Assembly (NCBI GenBank): GCA_951799405.1
Contig: OX637338.1
Span: forward strand, 1,922,001 to 1,986,000
DNA: 64,000 nucleotides
Reading direction: 5' to 3'
Source: Agapetus fuscipes
Lineage: Eukaryota > Arthropoda > Insecta > Trichoptera > Glossosomatidae
The notes beneath the pieces were generated by a model. That model searched no databases, had not been told where the DNA came from, and was given only the letters and a program-made list of their open reading frames with translations. The translations under genes were made by a program, and so were the position numbers. Below, piece after piece: positions 49,291 through 59,766 of the stretch. The stretch's first letter is position 1; the number at the start of each line of letters is the position of its first letter.

Positions 49291-49706
49291 TTTGTCTAGC
49301 CAGTATGTCTTATGAATTTCGCATCTGTGTATTTTAGTTTTACATTCACAGACAAAATGCATTAGTGTTGAAGTAATGAATGAGAATGAAAACAACTTGA
49401 ATTGGGTCATGCGACTGACAATTTTTATTAAAAGGCGTCAAAAGAATTTGTGGAATCTTGTATACGGAAAAGAATAAATACAAACAAGGTTTAAGGGTTT
49501 CTGTTTTGACATTATTGTTTTTCTTCACGAGAATACAACTCTTGATGATGGTGTGATAACATCAAAAGTGCCCGAGGAAGTAATGCAAATCGTGAAGAAA
49601 AACTTTGTGTTTTATTTTTACAATTTAAAAAGTACAAAAGTTGTTTCCTCTTAAAAATGAAAACATAATTTTCAAATATATCCTGTAAACTTGATTAAAA
49701 TCAATT
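49291..49706. other. AT-rich interval, nothing recognised
   Basis: No ORF or repeat boundary. Confidence 0.4.
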
Positions 49707-50198
49707 GACCGGTCCGTGGTTCAGTGGTAACACTTGGGACTCTAAATGGGAAGGTTGTGGGTTCGATTCCCGGCGGAGCACAAAAATATACCATTTATAT
49801 TTTCAAATTTGCTCTACGCTGCGCTGGGTTGAAAAATTCATAAACCTTTACCGATGACCGGTCACCAAAGGTCCATCCAGCCTTACAGCAACACTGGGTC
49901 TTGCTTGACAATTGGCGCTTTGTAGCGACGACGATCAAGCTCGTAAAAAGGTCGATAGCTCAATTGGTAGAATGCTTGCATTCTATGCCGAGAGCAAGGG
50001 TTCGATCTCAAGGTTTACTCAGCCTTCACAAGAAATGAGAACCAGCTCCCCTGGGAGCTCACTTCAACTGAAAATGGTTGGTGTGAGGCCGGCCCCCTTA
50101 CTTGTAAAAATAAATAGGTCCCGAATCGCCACATGCCTTCGGGGCTAACGCAGGCAAGAAATTACACTATATGTGTAGCTTAGTTGCATTTGCATTTG
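49707..50198 (+). mobile_element. Heterodimeric SINE (SINE-B head and body joined to SINE-A), copy 1
   Basis: SINE-B runs from GACCGGTCCGTGGTTCAGTGG (B box GGGTTCGATTCCC) to GACGATCAAGCTC. After GTAAAAAG comes SINE-A GTCGATAGCTCAATTGGTAG, which lacks its central part (CTCAAGG directly follows GGTTCGAT), then ATTACACTATATGTGTAGC and a GCATTT repeat. The same junction and the same SINE-A deletion occur at 52011 and 55775, so this is one amplified unit. Confidence 0.85.
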
Positions 50199-50288
50199 GG
50201 TGGGCTAGTAGTTCATAGGGAACATAGGGAACATACCTACGAAAATACATCAAAATTTATGTCAAAATATAAGACGATATTTTACGGA

Positions 50289-50473
50289 AATTATTCCTGT
50301 TTCAGGGAAGGTCGGCAAAAATTGTGGGGCTTATGTTCATTTGAGGTTTGGATTTTATTTGTAAGTACGCATTCAGTATTTGTAAGCGCTTACTACACGT
50401 GTTGGTTTGTGGGCTTACATCTGAGAGCTTTAAATTAATATATCCTTGATACTTAGATTATAGATTATAGATT
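50289..50473 (+). repeat. Rep-1, 5'-truncated
   Basis: TTCCTGTTTCAGGGAAGGTC to ACTTAGATTATAGATTATAG. Confidence 0.8.
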
Positions 50474-50794
50474 CAAGTATCTACAGATGTATAAGAGGCA
50501 ACAGCTCTCTCGATAGTATCTGAATAGTTGATTTAAAAAACGGATTGAGTACAACAGTGGTGAGACTGAGGAAAAGAAGACAACATATTTAAGAAGATGA
50601 CAAAAATATTAATATTTTTGTCATCTTAATATGAATGACTAAATAGTAGAATATAAAGTAGACAAACATTGCAATTAACAATTAGCAATTCAGGGACTAT
50701 GGGCCATTTTTTAAGTAATTAGGTCAAAACTGGTTGTCTTTTAGATTGAATATTTTAACACTCAGGTTTATTCCTTGACTAATACATATGTATT

Positions 50795-51141
50795 ATAATT
50801 TAGTGATTTAAAAAATGTAATTTGTCATGTATGTTCCTTGACTTATAGGTTGGTATGCGGCTGACCACCCATACTGTGAAAAAATGCTTCACTTTGCCAA
50901 TGTCACCCCTGTCTCAGGGAAGGACGGCAAGAGTTTATTTATTTATTTATTTATAAATTCACGACACTTAGTGCCTTTTACAGTTGCAGGGCTTATGTTC
51001 ATTTGAGATGGGTTCTTATAATGTAGGTCCACATGCGGCATGTGTTATTATCGCGAAATTATACATGTCTGCTTGTGGGAATGCATTTGATATAAATCTT
51101 AAATGGTATATATCCTTGCAGCTTAGATTATATTAGATTAG
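50795..51141 (+). repeat. Rep-1 with LINE 3' UTR lead and small tail insertion
   Basis: TATTATAATTTAGTGATTT precedes TTCCTTGACTTATAGGTTGG. The core is split at 50937-50982 by TTTATTTATTTATTTATAAA and CACGACACTTAGTGCC, which looks like a reversed AATA-tailed retroelement end. Confidence 0.8.
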
Positions 51142-51142
51142 A

Positions 51143-51312
51143 ATAGGTTGGTATGCCAGGAGTTGCAAGGTTTATATTCATGTGAGGTTTATCTAATTTT
51201 GTACACACATATTCAGCATGTATAAGCACGAACTAACATGTACCTGATTGTGGGCATGCATTAAATATGAGCCTTAAATGTCAATACACATTTTCAACTT
51301 AGATTATAGTGT
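51143..51312 (+). repeat. Rep-1 with internal deletion
   Basis: TAGGTTGGTATGCCAGGAGTTG shows loss of the segment between GGTATG and AGAGTTGC. The rest runs to CAACTTAGATTATAG. Confidence 0.75.
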
Positions 51313-51625
51313 CTCATATCGTGTTATCCACTACCCACTCATCAACCACTCATTTGAGCTGTAAAAAAATCTGTGAGTTTTGCCACAATTAAGATTGTTT
51401 ATCCAGACATTGTCTTTATCAGCGTATACAGATAGATTTTTATTCCGCACCTATTTAATTAAACCTTTAAGGTGGCGATATATCTTATCATTTCAGATTA
51501 TAGATTATAGTGCCTTATATCGTGTTATACGAGTAAACTACTCATCAACCAAATCTGTATGTTTTGCCACAATTAAGATTGTTTATCCAGACATTGTCTT
51601 TATCAGCGTACAGATAGCTTGATGT
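51313..51625 (+). repeat. Imperfect tandem duplication of ~180 bp
   Basis: TGCCACAATTAAGATTGTTT and ATCCAGACATTGTCTTTATC occur at 51383-51422 and 51562-51601. Upstream, CATATCGTGTTATCC and TATATCGTGTTATAC pair as well. Origin unknown. Confidence 0.7.
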
Positions 51626-52010
51626 ATTCCGTTATGTAAGCGTCCATATGACATCATGTGTGGGAGTGCTATCTGGTTCTGGTGTTTGCTCTAATATGTT
51701 GGACAGATGTCGGAAGCGATCATCGCGGTCCGCCAGATGCGGCCGCCAAAACTGCCAATCTAATTAGGACGATGGCACAGCGCGGGCGGGGAATATTACA
51801 AGGATAACAGACAAACAGAGCCTTGAACAGAATAAAAAAAAAAATACTTTGTTTTAATTTACATGAGTTTTCTTTGTGTACTACACGACCAGTTTCAGGA
51901 GAAGCAGTACCTCCCATCTTCAGGTGTAAATAGAAACGTTGGTAAGATTGGTGTCACCAGACGTGTAAGTAGCCTGGACGACCGAAGCTCAAAGGAAATT
52001 ACAACCAAAA

Positions 52011-52498
52011 CGCAACTAAGTTACACATATAGTGTAACTTCTTGCTTGCGTTAACCCCGAAGGGATCGTATGTGGCAATTTGGGACCTATTTATTTTTAC
52101 GGGTAAGGGGACCGGCCTCACACCAACCACTTTCAGTTGAAGTGGGGGTTTTCCAGCTCCCTGGGCGGCTGGTTCTCATTTCTTGTGAAGGATGAATAAA
52201 CCTTGAGATCGAACCCGTGTTTTTGGCATGGAATGCAAGCATTCTACCAATTGAGCTATCGACTTTTTACGAGTTTGGTCGTCGTCGCTACAAAGCGCCA
52301 ATTCTCAAGCAATACCCAGTTGCTGTTAGGCTCGATGGACCTTTGGTGACCGGTCATTGGTAAAGGTTTATGAATTTTTCACCCAGCGAAGAGCAAATTT
52401 GAAAATATAAATCGTATTTTTTTTTTGCTCCGCCGGGATTCGAATCCATAACCTTCCATTCAGAGTCCGAAGTGTTACCACTGAACTACGGACCGGTC
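52011..52498 (-). mobile_element. Heterodimeric SINE, copy 2
   Basis: Reversed order: SINE-A tail (CGCAACTAAGTTACACATAT) to head (ATTCTACCAATTGAGCTATC), spacer, then SINE-B body from GAGTTTGGTCGTCGTCGC to head CTGAACTACGGACCGGTC. It has the same junction as the other two. Confidence 0.85.
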
Positions 52499-52829
52499 AG
52501 CAACAGCAAAAAATAGCAGAGACTGCACTTTCTAAGCACCTGGATCCCATGGCCCGTTTTAAAGTCGACACATTTAACAGTGGTTTTTGTAAACACAGAA
52601 AAAAAACTGATGCAAATCACACTGTCAAAAAAATCATCCCACTTTCATGTTCAATTTAAAAGTAGTATATTTTGTTGTGCATAAAAAAACGCGAAATGTG
52701 CAGCATGGTATCCATAGTTAAAAGACAAAGCTGAATAAGTGACATATTAAGCTAACTTAAGTTAAAACTCAGATAAATGTACATATTTACCTATTTTCTA
52801 CAAAAGAAAACACTAAAGAAGTCATCTCC
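52499..52829. other. Interval without recognised features
   Basis: AT-rich. Nothing supported. Confidence 0.4.
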
Positions 52830-52832
52830 TTA

Positions 52833-53122
52833 GGGGCTGTTCTTATATTACGTCATTCGCATTAAGGGGGGGAGGGGTCTGGTCTGCGGATGATGGCAAA
52901 TGATATACGAGTCCCAAAAGTGACGTCGTTCTTGTAAATACCAATTTCTACAAAATATACACAATATTATGTAAGTAATATAACATTATTCATTATTAAG
53001 CTCATCCATTATTACAGCAAGAGGGGGAGCGGAGGTCATTAGATAATGACTATAGGATGATTGTAGCGGGGGGGGGGGTCGAAAATCGGCCAAAATCGAT
53101 GACGTAATTTATGGACGGCCCC
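52833..53122. mobile_element. PIF/Harbinger-like MITE, 290 bp, TTA target, inserted in Rep-2
   Basis: Left GGGGCTGTTCTTATATTACG and right CGTAATTTATGGACGGCCCC are inverted termini, flanked by TTA at 52830-52832 and 53123-53125. Joining the flanks gives CTCCTTAGTGCTTG, the Rep-2 terminus, so it landed there. Confidence 0.8.
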
Positions 53123-53378
53123 TTAGTGCTTGATTGTAGTATGTCCATCAGACGTAATTTCGCATGAGCAATGTTTGTGAATACATGACCAATTGTCTTA
53201 TAAAAACTGTAAATTGATTTTATAAATATTTAAAACAACTCTCACATTATCATGTTTTACATTTTCTTCTTAGCTCAGATTATGTAGAATATGATTCTTA
53301 AGACAATTTCATGTTGAGGTCATCTTTAAGAATCAAATGTTAGATAAGCCAAACCAGCACTGGGGGGACGAGATGGTA
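53123..53378 (-). repeat. Rep-2 MITE, reversed copy
   Basis: TTAGTGCTTGATTGTAG, CATGAGCAATGTTTGTG, AAGACAATTTCATG and GATAAGCCAAACCAGCACTG, ending GGGGGGACG. Confidence 0.75.
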
Positions 53379-53635
53379 AAAACTACTCCTACGTAACTGT
53401 GAAACTCCGTGGGACGAAATGCAATTTGTGCGGATCTCTAATTCCAGATAGTGTTCACATGGTCTTCGCTGTTTTTCCTTAGACTCTGTCACTGCCTCTC
53501 TTGTAATGATCGGCTCCAACAGGTTTCCTACAAATTATTGTACGCAAGAGGACGCGAGCTGACTTCCCGTGCCTGACTTGACTGTGTGGCAGAACTGTTT
53601 CGAGGTGTAAATTTTTATGGCAAATCCATTATGAG

Positions 53636-54231
53636 TAATAATAATAATAATTTAGGATGTTTTATTTGGTGAACGCTGTTTTTGTGTGTATCACACCTCA
53701 AGAGCCCTCTGCGAGCTTGGTCGTCGCTGTAGAAAGCGCCAATTCTCAAGCAAGACCCAGTTGCTGTAAAGCTGGATGGATCTTTGGTGACCGGTCATTG
53801 GTAAAGGTTTATGTTTTTTTGCAACCCAGCGAAGAGCAAATTTGAAAATATAAACGGTATATTTTTTGTGCTCCGCTGGGATTCGAACCCACAACCTTCC
53901 ATTCATGGGGCTTCCACACGCTTGCCAACCCATCTCAAGTCAAGCGCACAGTGTGTCGTCTAGAACATGCTAGCTGGACAAAATTTTGTCTAATGGACTC
54001 ATTTTGTCCAGCTAGCATGTTCTAGACGACACACTACACACTTGACTTGTAGCCAAGCGCACAGTGTGTCGTCTAGAACATGCTAGCTGGACAAAATTAG
54101 TCAATTAGACAAAATTTTGTCCAGCTAGCATGTTCTAGACGACACACTGTGCGCTTGACTTGAGATGGGTTGGCAAGCGTGTGGAAGCCCCATCAGAATC
54201 CGAAGTGTTACCACTGAACTACGGAACGGTT
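53636..54231 (-). repeat. SINE-B, CR1/L2-like tail, split by a hairpin MITE
   Basis: TTA microsatellite, GCTGTTTTTGTGTGTATCAC and CTCAAGAGCCCTCTGCGAGC (tail), body, then B box GGGATTCGAACCC and CCTTCCATTCA. A 287-bp insertion (53906-54192) separates this from TCAGAATCCGAAGTG and the head end CTACGGAACGG. Confidence 0.9.
53906..54192. mobile_element. Nested-hairpin MITE in SINE-B, TCA target duplication
   Basis: Outer termini TGGGGCTTCCACACGCTTGC and its complement end at 54192, with TCA at 53903-53905 and 54193-54195. Inside, the module CACAGTGTGTCGTCTAGAAC and ATGCTAGCTGGACAAAAT occurs four times in alternating orientation, forming two consecutive hairpins inside one long inverted repeat. 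No ORF. Confidence 0.9.
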
Positions 54232-54734
54232 AATGGGATGAATCTTTTAAAAAACTTACATTTATTTTTTAAAATGGTTAGGTTGATATGCATTGTATAA
54301 CTGAACCTGAAAATAGTTTCAAGAGGAAGATTATTTAGTTACTTTAAAATAGAAAAATATCCTTATTCTCAAATTCTTCACTTGCCGTCGAACAAACAAA
54401 TCGATATAAAGGAGCTTAGTTTAGCTTCCGGAGTTTAGCTTACTAACTTAAGTTACTGACTAAGTTAAGCTTACGAAGAATTTCATTTAATTCAATGTGA
54501 GTAAATTTTCACTATTTGCTGTTAAAGTTTTCTTATTGAATCTATTGAACGTGCGTTCATACAGCGCAATGAAACGACGCAAGAAAAACACATTTAATCT
54601 CACCATCTTACAAATTTACCCTCGTGTGCGAGTTGTCCATGCTGTAGTCTGTGCTTTTATCACTCTTAGAGTTAGTTGGCTGGACACATGGGGCAGAAAG
54701 CTAGTCGGACATATGGTGCAGGCGGTGACAGGTT
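54232..54734. other. Interval without recognised features
   Basis: A 79-codon plus-strand frame ending at 54736 has no domain I recognise and its 3' end runs into the minisatellite, so I do not call it a gene. Confidence 0.35.
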
Positions 54735-55465
54735 AGAACGGCACAGTGGTAAAACGACTCATGACAGAACGGCACATGACAGAACGACACATGGCAGAAC
54801 GACACATGACAGATCATGACACCATAAAACATCACTATGAAACAGAAAACAGAACAAACATACCATAAACACACATAAAAACATCACATAACAGAGCGAT
54901 TTTCTTATGATGTTTTTTCATGTGATGTACTGTCACTGTGTCATTCTGCTATATGTCGTCTTTTCACTGCGTCGTTTTCTCATGCGTTGTTCTATCATGT
55001 ATCGTTCTGTCATGTGCCGTTTTGTCACTGTGTCGTTCTGTCATCCATCGTTCTGGCATGCGTCGTTTTGTCACTGTGTCGTTCACTCATGGTTCGTTTT
55101 GTCACTGTGTCGTTCTGTTAAATGTCATTTTATAATGTGTCGTTTTGCGACTGTGTCGTTTTGTCATGCTTTGTTCTGCCATGTGCCGTTCTGTCATGTG
55201 TCGTTTTCTCACTGTGTCGTTCTGTCACTGAGTCGTTCTGTAAGTGTCATTCTGTCATATGTCGATATGTGATGTGTCGTTTTATCACTGAGTCGCTCTG
55301 TTATGTGTCATTCTGTCATATTTCGATATGTGATGTGTCGTTTTATCACTGTGTCGTTCTGTCACTGAGTCGTTCTGTTATGTGTCATTCTGTCATATGT
55401 CGATATGTGATGTGTCGTTTTGTCACTGTTTCGTTCTGTTACTGTGTCATTTTGTCACTGTAGCT
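54735..55465. repeat. Inverted minisatellite array, 15-16-bp unit, fold-back-like
   Basis: The left arm (54735-54830) is the reverse complement type (CATGACAGAACGACA). The right arm (54945-55465) repeats TGTCGTTCTGTCATG and GTCGTTTTGTCACTGT. The centre (54835-54940) holds ACATCACATAACAG facing ATGTGATGT. Related sequence flanks LINE remnants at 43865-43920 and 44390-44470. Long Val/Leu/Cys/Ser frames are repeat artefacts. Confidence 0.75.
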
Positions 55466-55774
55466 CTACCATGGAAGCGGTGCAGGCTCTATGAGATACG
55501 TAGTTGCACACACACAGCCTGCGCTATGAGATAGCCAGACACATGGCACATTAGCGATTGAAATCTTCTGCCTGTAGCGCGCTCACCCAGGCCGTTGTAT
55601 TGATGGGCGATAGTAAGTATCGATCATGAATAACAGAGCCGGCCGTTAGCCGATGTACCGCTCAGTGCGTCTGTGTTCCCAGGCACTGCACCTACCACGG
55701 CTTGTTGCAAACTGCAAGGGAAATAGGTGTGATCTGCAACAAAAAAAAAACAATACAAAAAATGCGTACTTATA
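55466..55774. other. GC-richer unique interval
   Basis: ACCATGGAAGCGGTGCAGG near the left and CTGCACCTACCACGGC near 55685-55700 could be degraded inverted ends of an element. The evidence is too weak for a call. Confidence 0.25.
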
Positions 55775-56256
55775 ACCGGTCCGTAGTTCAGTGGTAACAC
55801 TTCGGACTCTGAATGGAGGGTCGTGGGTTTGAATTCCGGCGAAATACCATTTATATTTTCAAATTTGCTCTTCGCTGGGTTGAAAAATTAAAAAAACTTT
55901 ACCAATGACCGGTCACCAAAGATCCGTCCAGCCTTAAAGCAACTGGGTCTTGCTTGAGAATTGGCGCTTTGTAGCGACGACGACCAAGCTCGTAAAAAAG
56001 TCGATGGCTCAATTGGTAGAATGCTTGCATTCCATGACGAGAGCAAGGATCGATCTCAAGGCTTACTCAGCCTTCCCAAGAAATGAGAACCAGCCCCCCC
56101 CCCGGGAGCTGGGAAACCCCCACTTTAACTGAAAGTGGTTGATGTGAGGCCGGCCCCCTTTACCGGTGAAAATAAATAGGTCTCGAATCGACCTCTTCGG
56201 GGATAACACAGGCGAGAAGTTACACTATACGTGTAGCTTAGTTACGTTGCGTTGCG
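55775..56256 (+). mobile_element. Heterodimeric SINE, copy 3
   Basis: SINE-B from ACCGGTCCGTAGTTCAGTGG to GACGACCAAGCTC, spacer GTAAAAAA, then SINE-A GTCGATGGCTCAATTGG with the same internal deletion, ending TATACGTGTAGCTTAGTTAC with a TTGCG repeat. The 5' body lacks GGAGCAC after the B box. Confidence 0.85.
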
Positions 56257-56503
56257 TAAACGATTTTTTTGTAGATACTACCGCATTATTTGTGTATGTG
56301 TGAAAGCAACAATCATAGAGGAAAAGACTATTTTTTTGAGTATAAAAAAAAATCTGAATATTCTTCTTAAACAGAGCCTTGACACTGGATAGTAGCTTTT
56401 CGGAATCTATTTCCGTGGTCTGTGGGAACTGGAGCTTCCGGACGTTTCGCCCATATCTACGATGGGCTTCTTCCATATTAGAAAGAGCCCATAGTGAGAA
56501 GCG

Positions 56504-56673
56504 CACAGGCTGGATGGGCCTTTGGTGACCGGTCTTTGGTAAAGGTTTATGAATTTTTCAACCCAGCGAAAAGCATATTTAAAAATGTAAATGGTATTTT
56601 TTTGTGCTCCGCCGGGATTCGAGCCTACAAAATGCACAAGTCTGCAGCGTTACTACCAGACTACGGACCGGTT
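56504..56673 (-). repeat. SINE-B head and body, tail missing
   Basis: ACAGGCTGGATGGGCCTTTG to CCAGACTACGGACCGG. B box GCTCCGCCGGGATTCGAGCC (reversed). Confidence 0.75.
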
Positions 56674-56682
56674 CAACCGAGC

Positions 56683-56750
56683 ATTGGTAAAGTGAACCAT
56701 TTTTGTACAGCATGAGTGGACAGCCTCATACCAACCTATAAGTCAAGGAA
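56683..56750 (-). repeat. Rep-1 5' end fragment
   Basis: GGTAAAGTGAACCATTTTTG and CTCATACCAACCTATAAGTC, then AAGGAA. Confidence 0.75.
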
Positions 56751-56754
56751 GGTA

Positions 56755-56808
56755 TGATTAACGCAAAAATAGCATTCATCAAATAAATCATCCTAATATT
56801 ATTATTAA
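56755..56808 (+). repeat. SINE-B/LINE tail fragment
   Basis: AACGCAAAAATAGCATTCATC, AAATAAATCATCCTAATATT and a TTA repeat match the CR1/L2-like tail. Confidence 0.6.
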
Positions 56809-57220
56809 TTTCTGAAATACGACCTTGTATATTTTTTTTCGATACTGTTATATAATGAATCGGGTGTAGATTAACCCCACACTTGATTACAGGATGATAC
56901 TGGGACATAAAGTAGAGAAAATAAGTCTGCCCGGCAGAAAGGGTCTAACTTAGCTGAGATTGCTCGTGGCTAGCAGTAAAGTGTTTCTTATCACAGTTGA
57001 TATCATTGCAGCCAAAGTAACTGCGAGCTTTCGTAGTTGGGACTTATTTATTGTTACAAGTACGGAGAAGAAAACGGCGCGATGGACAGAAACAGCTAAA
57101 TAAAAAATTAATACTTTATTTTGGAAGTATCACTTATCTATTTGGTTGTAGAATTAATACAAGAAGAAATTATTAGAAAAGGTTGAACGATAAATCTCCA
57201 ATAAAAAATAATTACATCTA
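56809..57220. other. AT-rich interval, nothing recognised
   Basis: No ORF or element terminus. Confidence 0.4.
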
Positions 57221-57221
57221 T

Positions 57222-57715
57222 GCTGTGAAGATATTTTATGTAACATTTAAAAAAACATCACTCCTGCATCATCAGCCAGCCGTGTAAGCCTAAAACTCTT
57301 ATGCACTTAAAATTCATTTTTTTTATTTTATGCATTCTGACAAATAGACAAGTGTATGTAATTTAGTGCTTACAAATGCTGCTTGTGTACTGACAAAATA
57401 AACCAAACCTCATATAAACATAAACTGTGCAACTCCTGCCGCTTTTCCCTAAAAAAAGGGTGACATTGGCAAAAGTCAATCAAGTTTGTACAGTACAGGG
57501 AGTCGGTCTCATACCAAACTTTTAGCCAAGGAACATAAAAAAATCGGAAAGGGAAATAATTAAAAAACTCAATTTGAAATTCAAATTCAACTTAATTAAG
57601 GGGCATTTCAATTTGAAATTAAAATTGAATTCCCTAGCCGCCAACATTGTAGATCAACCGTCATTTCGTTCGGTCCTTGCATTATTCTTTCATTTCATTC
57701 AGAGTCATGTATTTG
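57222..57715 (-). mobile_element. RTE-like LINE 3' end with diverged Rep-1
   Basis: Rep-1 (57222-57538: GCTTACAAATGCTGCTTGTG, AGGGTGACATTGGC, CATACCAAACTTTTAGCCAAGG), a short UTR, then the reversed ORF end CCTAGCCGCCAACATTGTAG and ATCAACCGTCATTTCG. Confidence 0.65.
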
Positions 57716-58452
57716 TTACAAAATTATACAACACATTGTGATCGTCAAATCAAATTGTTTGAATTTTTGTGTCGTCGATGCGTCAGCCACTTCACTGCTA
57801 ATTCCAGCATATTATGTTAAAACTCACCAGATTCGACCTTGAGATCTCGGCACAACCTGAATGCAAATTATAGGAATTTCATTTAAAATCTCCACACTTA
57901 ATAGCTATCGATGCAAACAGTATCTAAAGTATTCAAACTAAAGCGTTTACAAACTTATATGTGCGAAAAGAGAAAACCAACCTGGTGAAAGTTTTAGTTT
58001 TCAAGCATTTTTTGTGGGAAACTCTATGCTTGAGTTACATTTTTTTGTTTATTCTTGTTGTACAGAACGTGATATCGTAGGCTTCACTTCCTGGACTCGA
58101 TTATTTATAATTTAAATATTGCGTTTTAATGAAAATAATCAAGAAAAAACTTTACGCAGGCTGTGATTCTGCGAACAAGCCTGTGCCGTGTAATTTTGCA
58201 CTTAGCGAAAACATTAAACGCAATTTGCACAATGTTATATCTTTAAACACAAAAATTAAAATAATTACGTGTAAAGTATTACTTGTAAGTGAATATTTTA
58301 TTGCATGCCCCGATGTTTTATAAAGCGTGTAAACATGGTATTTTTGGCCTGCAAACATTTAATTTTAACAACCAAAGCAAATCGATCTAATCTAAGTTGT
58401 TTAGATTTTTTTTGTAGTTTTCCAAGCATGTGTGTATAAACCATGAACCAAT
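57716..58452. other. AT-rich interval, nothing recognised
   Basis: Short TCTAATCTAAGTTG at about 58385 is a Rep-1 tail remnant. Small overlapping frames on both strands show no domain. Confidence 0.35.
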
Positions 58453-58590
58453 ATAATCTAATCTAAGTTGCGAAGATATGTATCATTTGAGATTCACATT
58501 ACATGCATTTTCACAAGCAGACACGCATAATTTCGCGCTCACACATGCCGCATGTGGACCTACAATATAAAAAACAAATCTCAAATATAC
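58453..58590 (-). repeat. Rep-1 tail half, cut by the Gypsy LTR
   Basis: ATATAATCTAATCTAAGTTG to AAAACAAATCTCAAATATAC, directly followed by TGTTATG of the LTR. Confidence 0.85.
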
Positions 58591-58634
58591 TGTTATGTAA
58601 ATATAAATATTGAAATAAGTATGGGTAGTTATAG
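58591..58634 (+). repeat. 44-bp LTR-start fragment next to the 5' LTR
   Basis: TGTTATGTAAATATAAATATT to GGGTAGTTATAG is the first 44 bp of an LTR, after which the LTR begins again at 58635. ATAG at 58631-58634 would be the 4-bp target duplication if the element inserted into an older LTR. Confidence 0.85.
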
Positions 58635-59105
58635 TGTTATGTAAATATAAATATTGAAATAAGTATGGATAGTAATAGTTATAAGAATCCTCAAAAGTAT
58701 TGGTAGGTAAGATCGATAATTATGTATAAGTGTAGAATTCTCTAGGCTAAGTAGGTATTTGTTATAATTATAGGAATACTGTATTACATTTGTAAGTAGG
58801 ATTTTGGTTGTGTCTAGGTAGTACGTGAATCATCGAGAAGTAATAATTGCTCTGGAACCGTCTAGCGACTTTAGGTCTAGATCATACTACTCTAAAGAGT
58901 ATAAAGGGTGGGAATGGCCTGCAGAGCGCCAGTATCATAGAGACTTACAAACACATCGAAGTCATCTGATCAGTGAACCAAAACCAAGTGGAATAATCGA
59001 GAAAGTAGTGTGAAAATAAATTTTGTAACTGTGTAAAATAAATAACTATTGAAGAAGACCTGTGTATTTTTAATTTGAAGACAATTGAACCCTAATTTCG
59101 TAACA
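58635..59105 (+). repeat. 5' LTR of the intact Gypsy copy
   Basis: 471 bp, TGTTATG to GTAACA. It differs from the 474-bp LTRs at scattered bases (for example GTATGGATAGTAATAG). Contains TATAAAGG near 58899-58906. Confidence 0.95.
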
Positions 59106-59107
59106 AT

Positions 59108-59122
59108 TGGCGTCAGGTGCGG
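59108..59122 (+). other. Primer-binding site
   Basis: TGGCGTCAGGTGCGG, identical to the site at 15375, two bases after the LTR. Confidence 0.75.
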
Positions 59123-59766
59123 AATTGTCAAGAAAAATTAAGATCTTCTGTCTAAAAATAAATAAAATAAATTAAATAGTGTAAAAATGAACTTTATTCA
59201 AATTGAACTTTGTGTGAACTGACTTTTGTGAAAACAAGTGTTTAAATAAATTTTTGTTAAAAGAAAAGACGCAAAAGCAAGTTGCTTATAAATTCTGGAA
59301 CATCATATGGAACATAATCCTGGACATAACATAATGACTATTTTACCGCATTGAGAAAGTCATCAAATTGGACCATAGTTTTTTTATTATTGTGTGTGAT
59401 TAAAAAAATAAAATAAATAAATAAAAATCTTGAAAAATATTACAAAAGAACGTTCCAGATTCATCGAGAAAAAGTTTTTGAATAACTATCCTTTGTTTAC
59501 AAGTGTGTACATTAAGTACCTACCTGTGTGTTTGAAAGACTTGAGACGAAATAAATAATTATGTACTATCAGACATTATTATGTAAAAAAATATTGGTGA
59601 ATTAAAAATAAATATTAAAAGACAGTACCTACCAATCAGTGTAATCAGATAAATTATTATTTTTGCTAAAGTACGTATTCAAAACAGCTATATATATAAA
59701 ACTCAAAACTTGTATTAAATAAATTTGAAAATATTTTTGTTTTGACGTAAATTTTGAAAAAAAAAA
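59123..59766 (+). other. Gypsy untranslated leader
   Basis: A/T-rich leader between PBS and gag, without coding capacity. The deletion derivative keeps its first ~200 bp, to about 59310. Packaging signals would be expected here, but I cannot point to one. Confidence 0.7.

Noticed and set aside
54907..55463. Cys/Val/Ser-rich frames of 113-121 codons
   Set aside because: These are translations of a 15-16-bp minisatellite in two frames. They have no start context or domain.
58129..58358. Overlapping 64- and 68-codon frames on opposite strands
   Set aside because: They are low-information AT-rich translations without motifs, conservation evidence or regulatory context.
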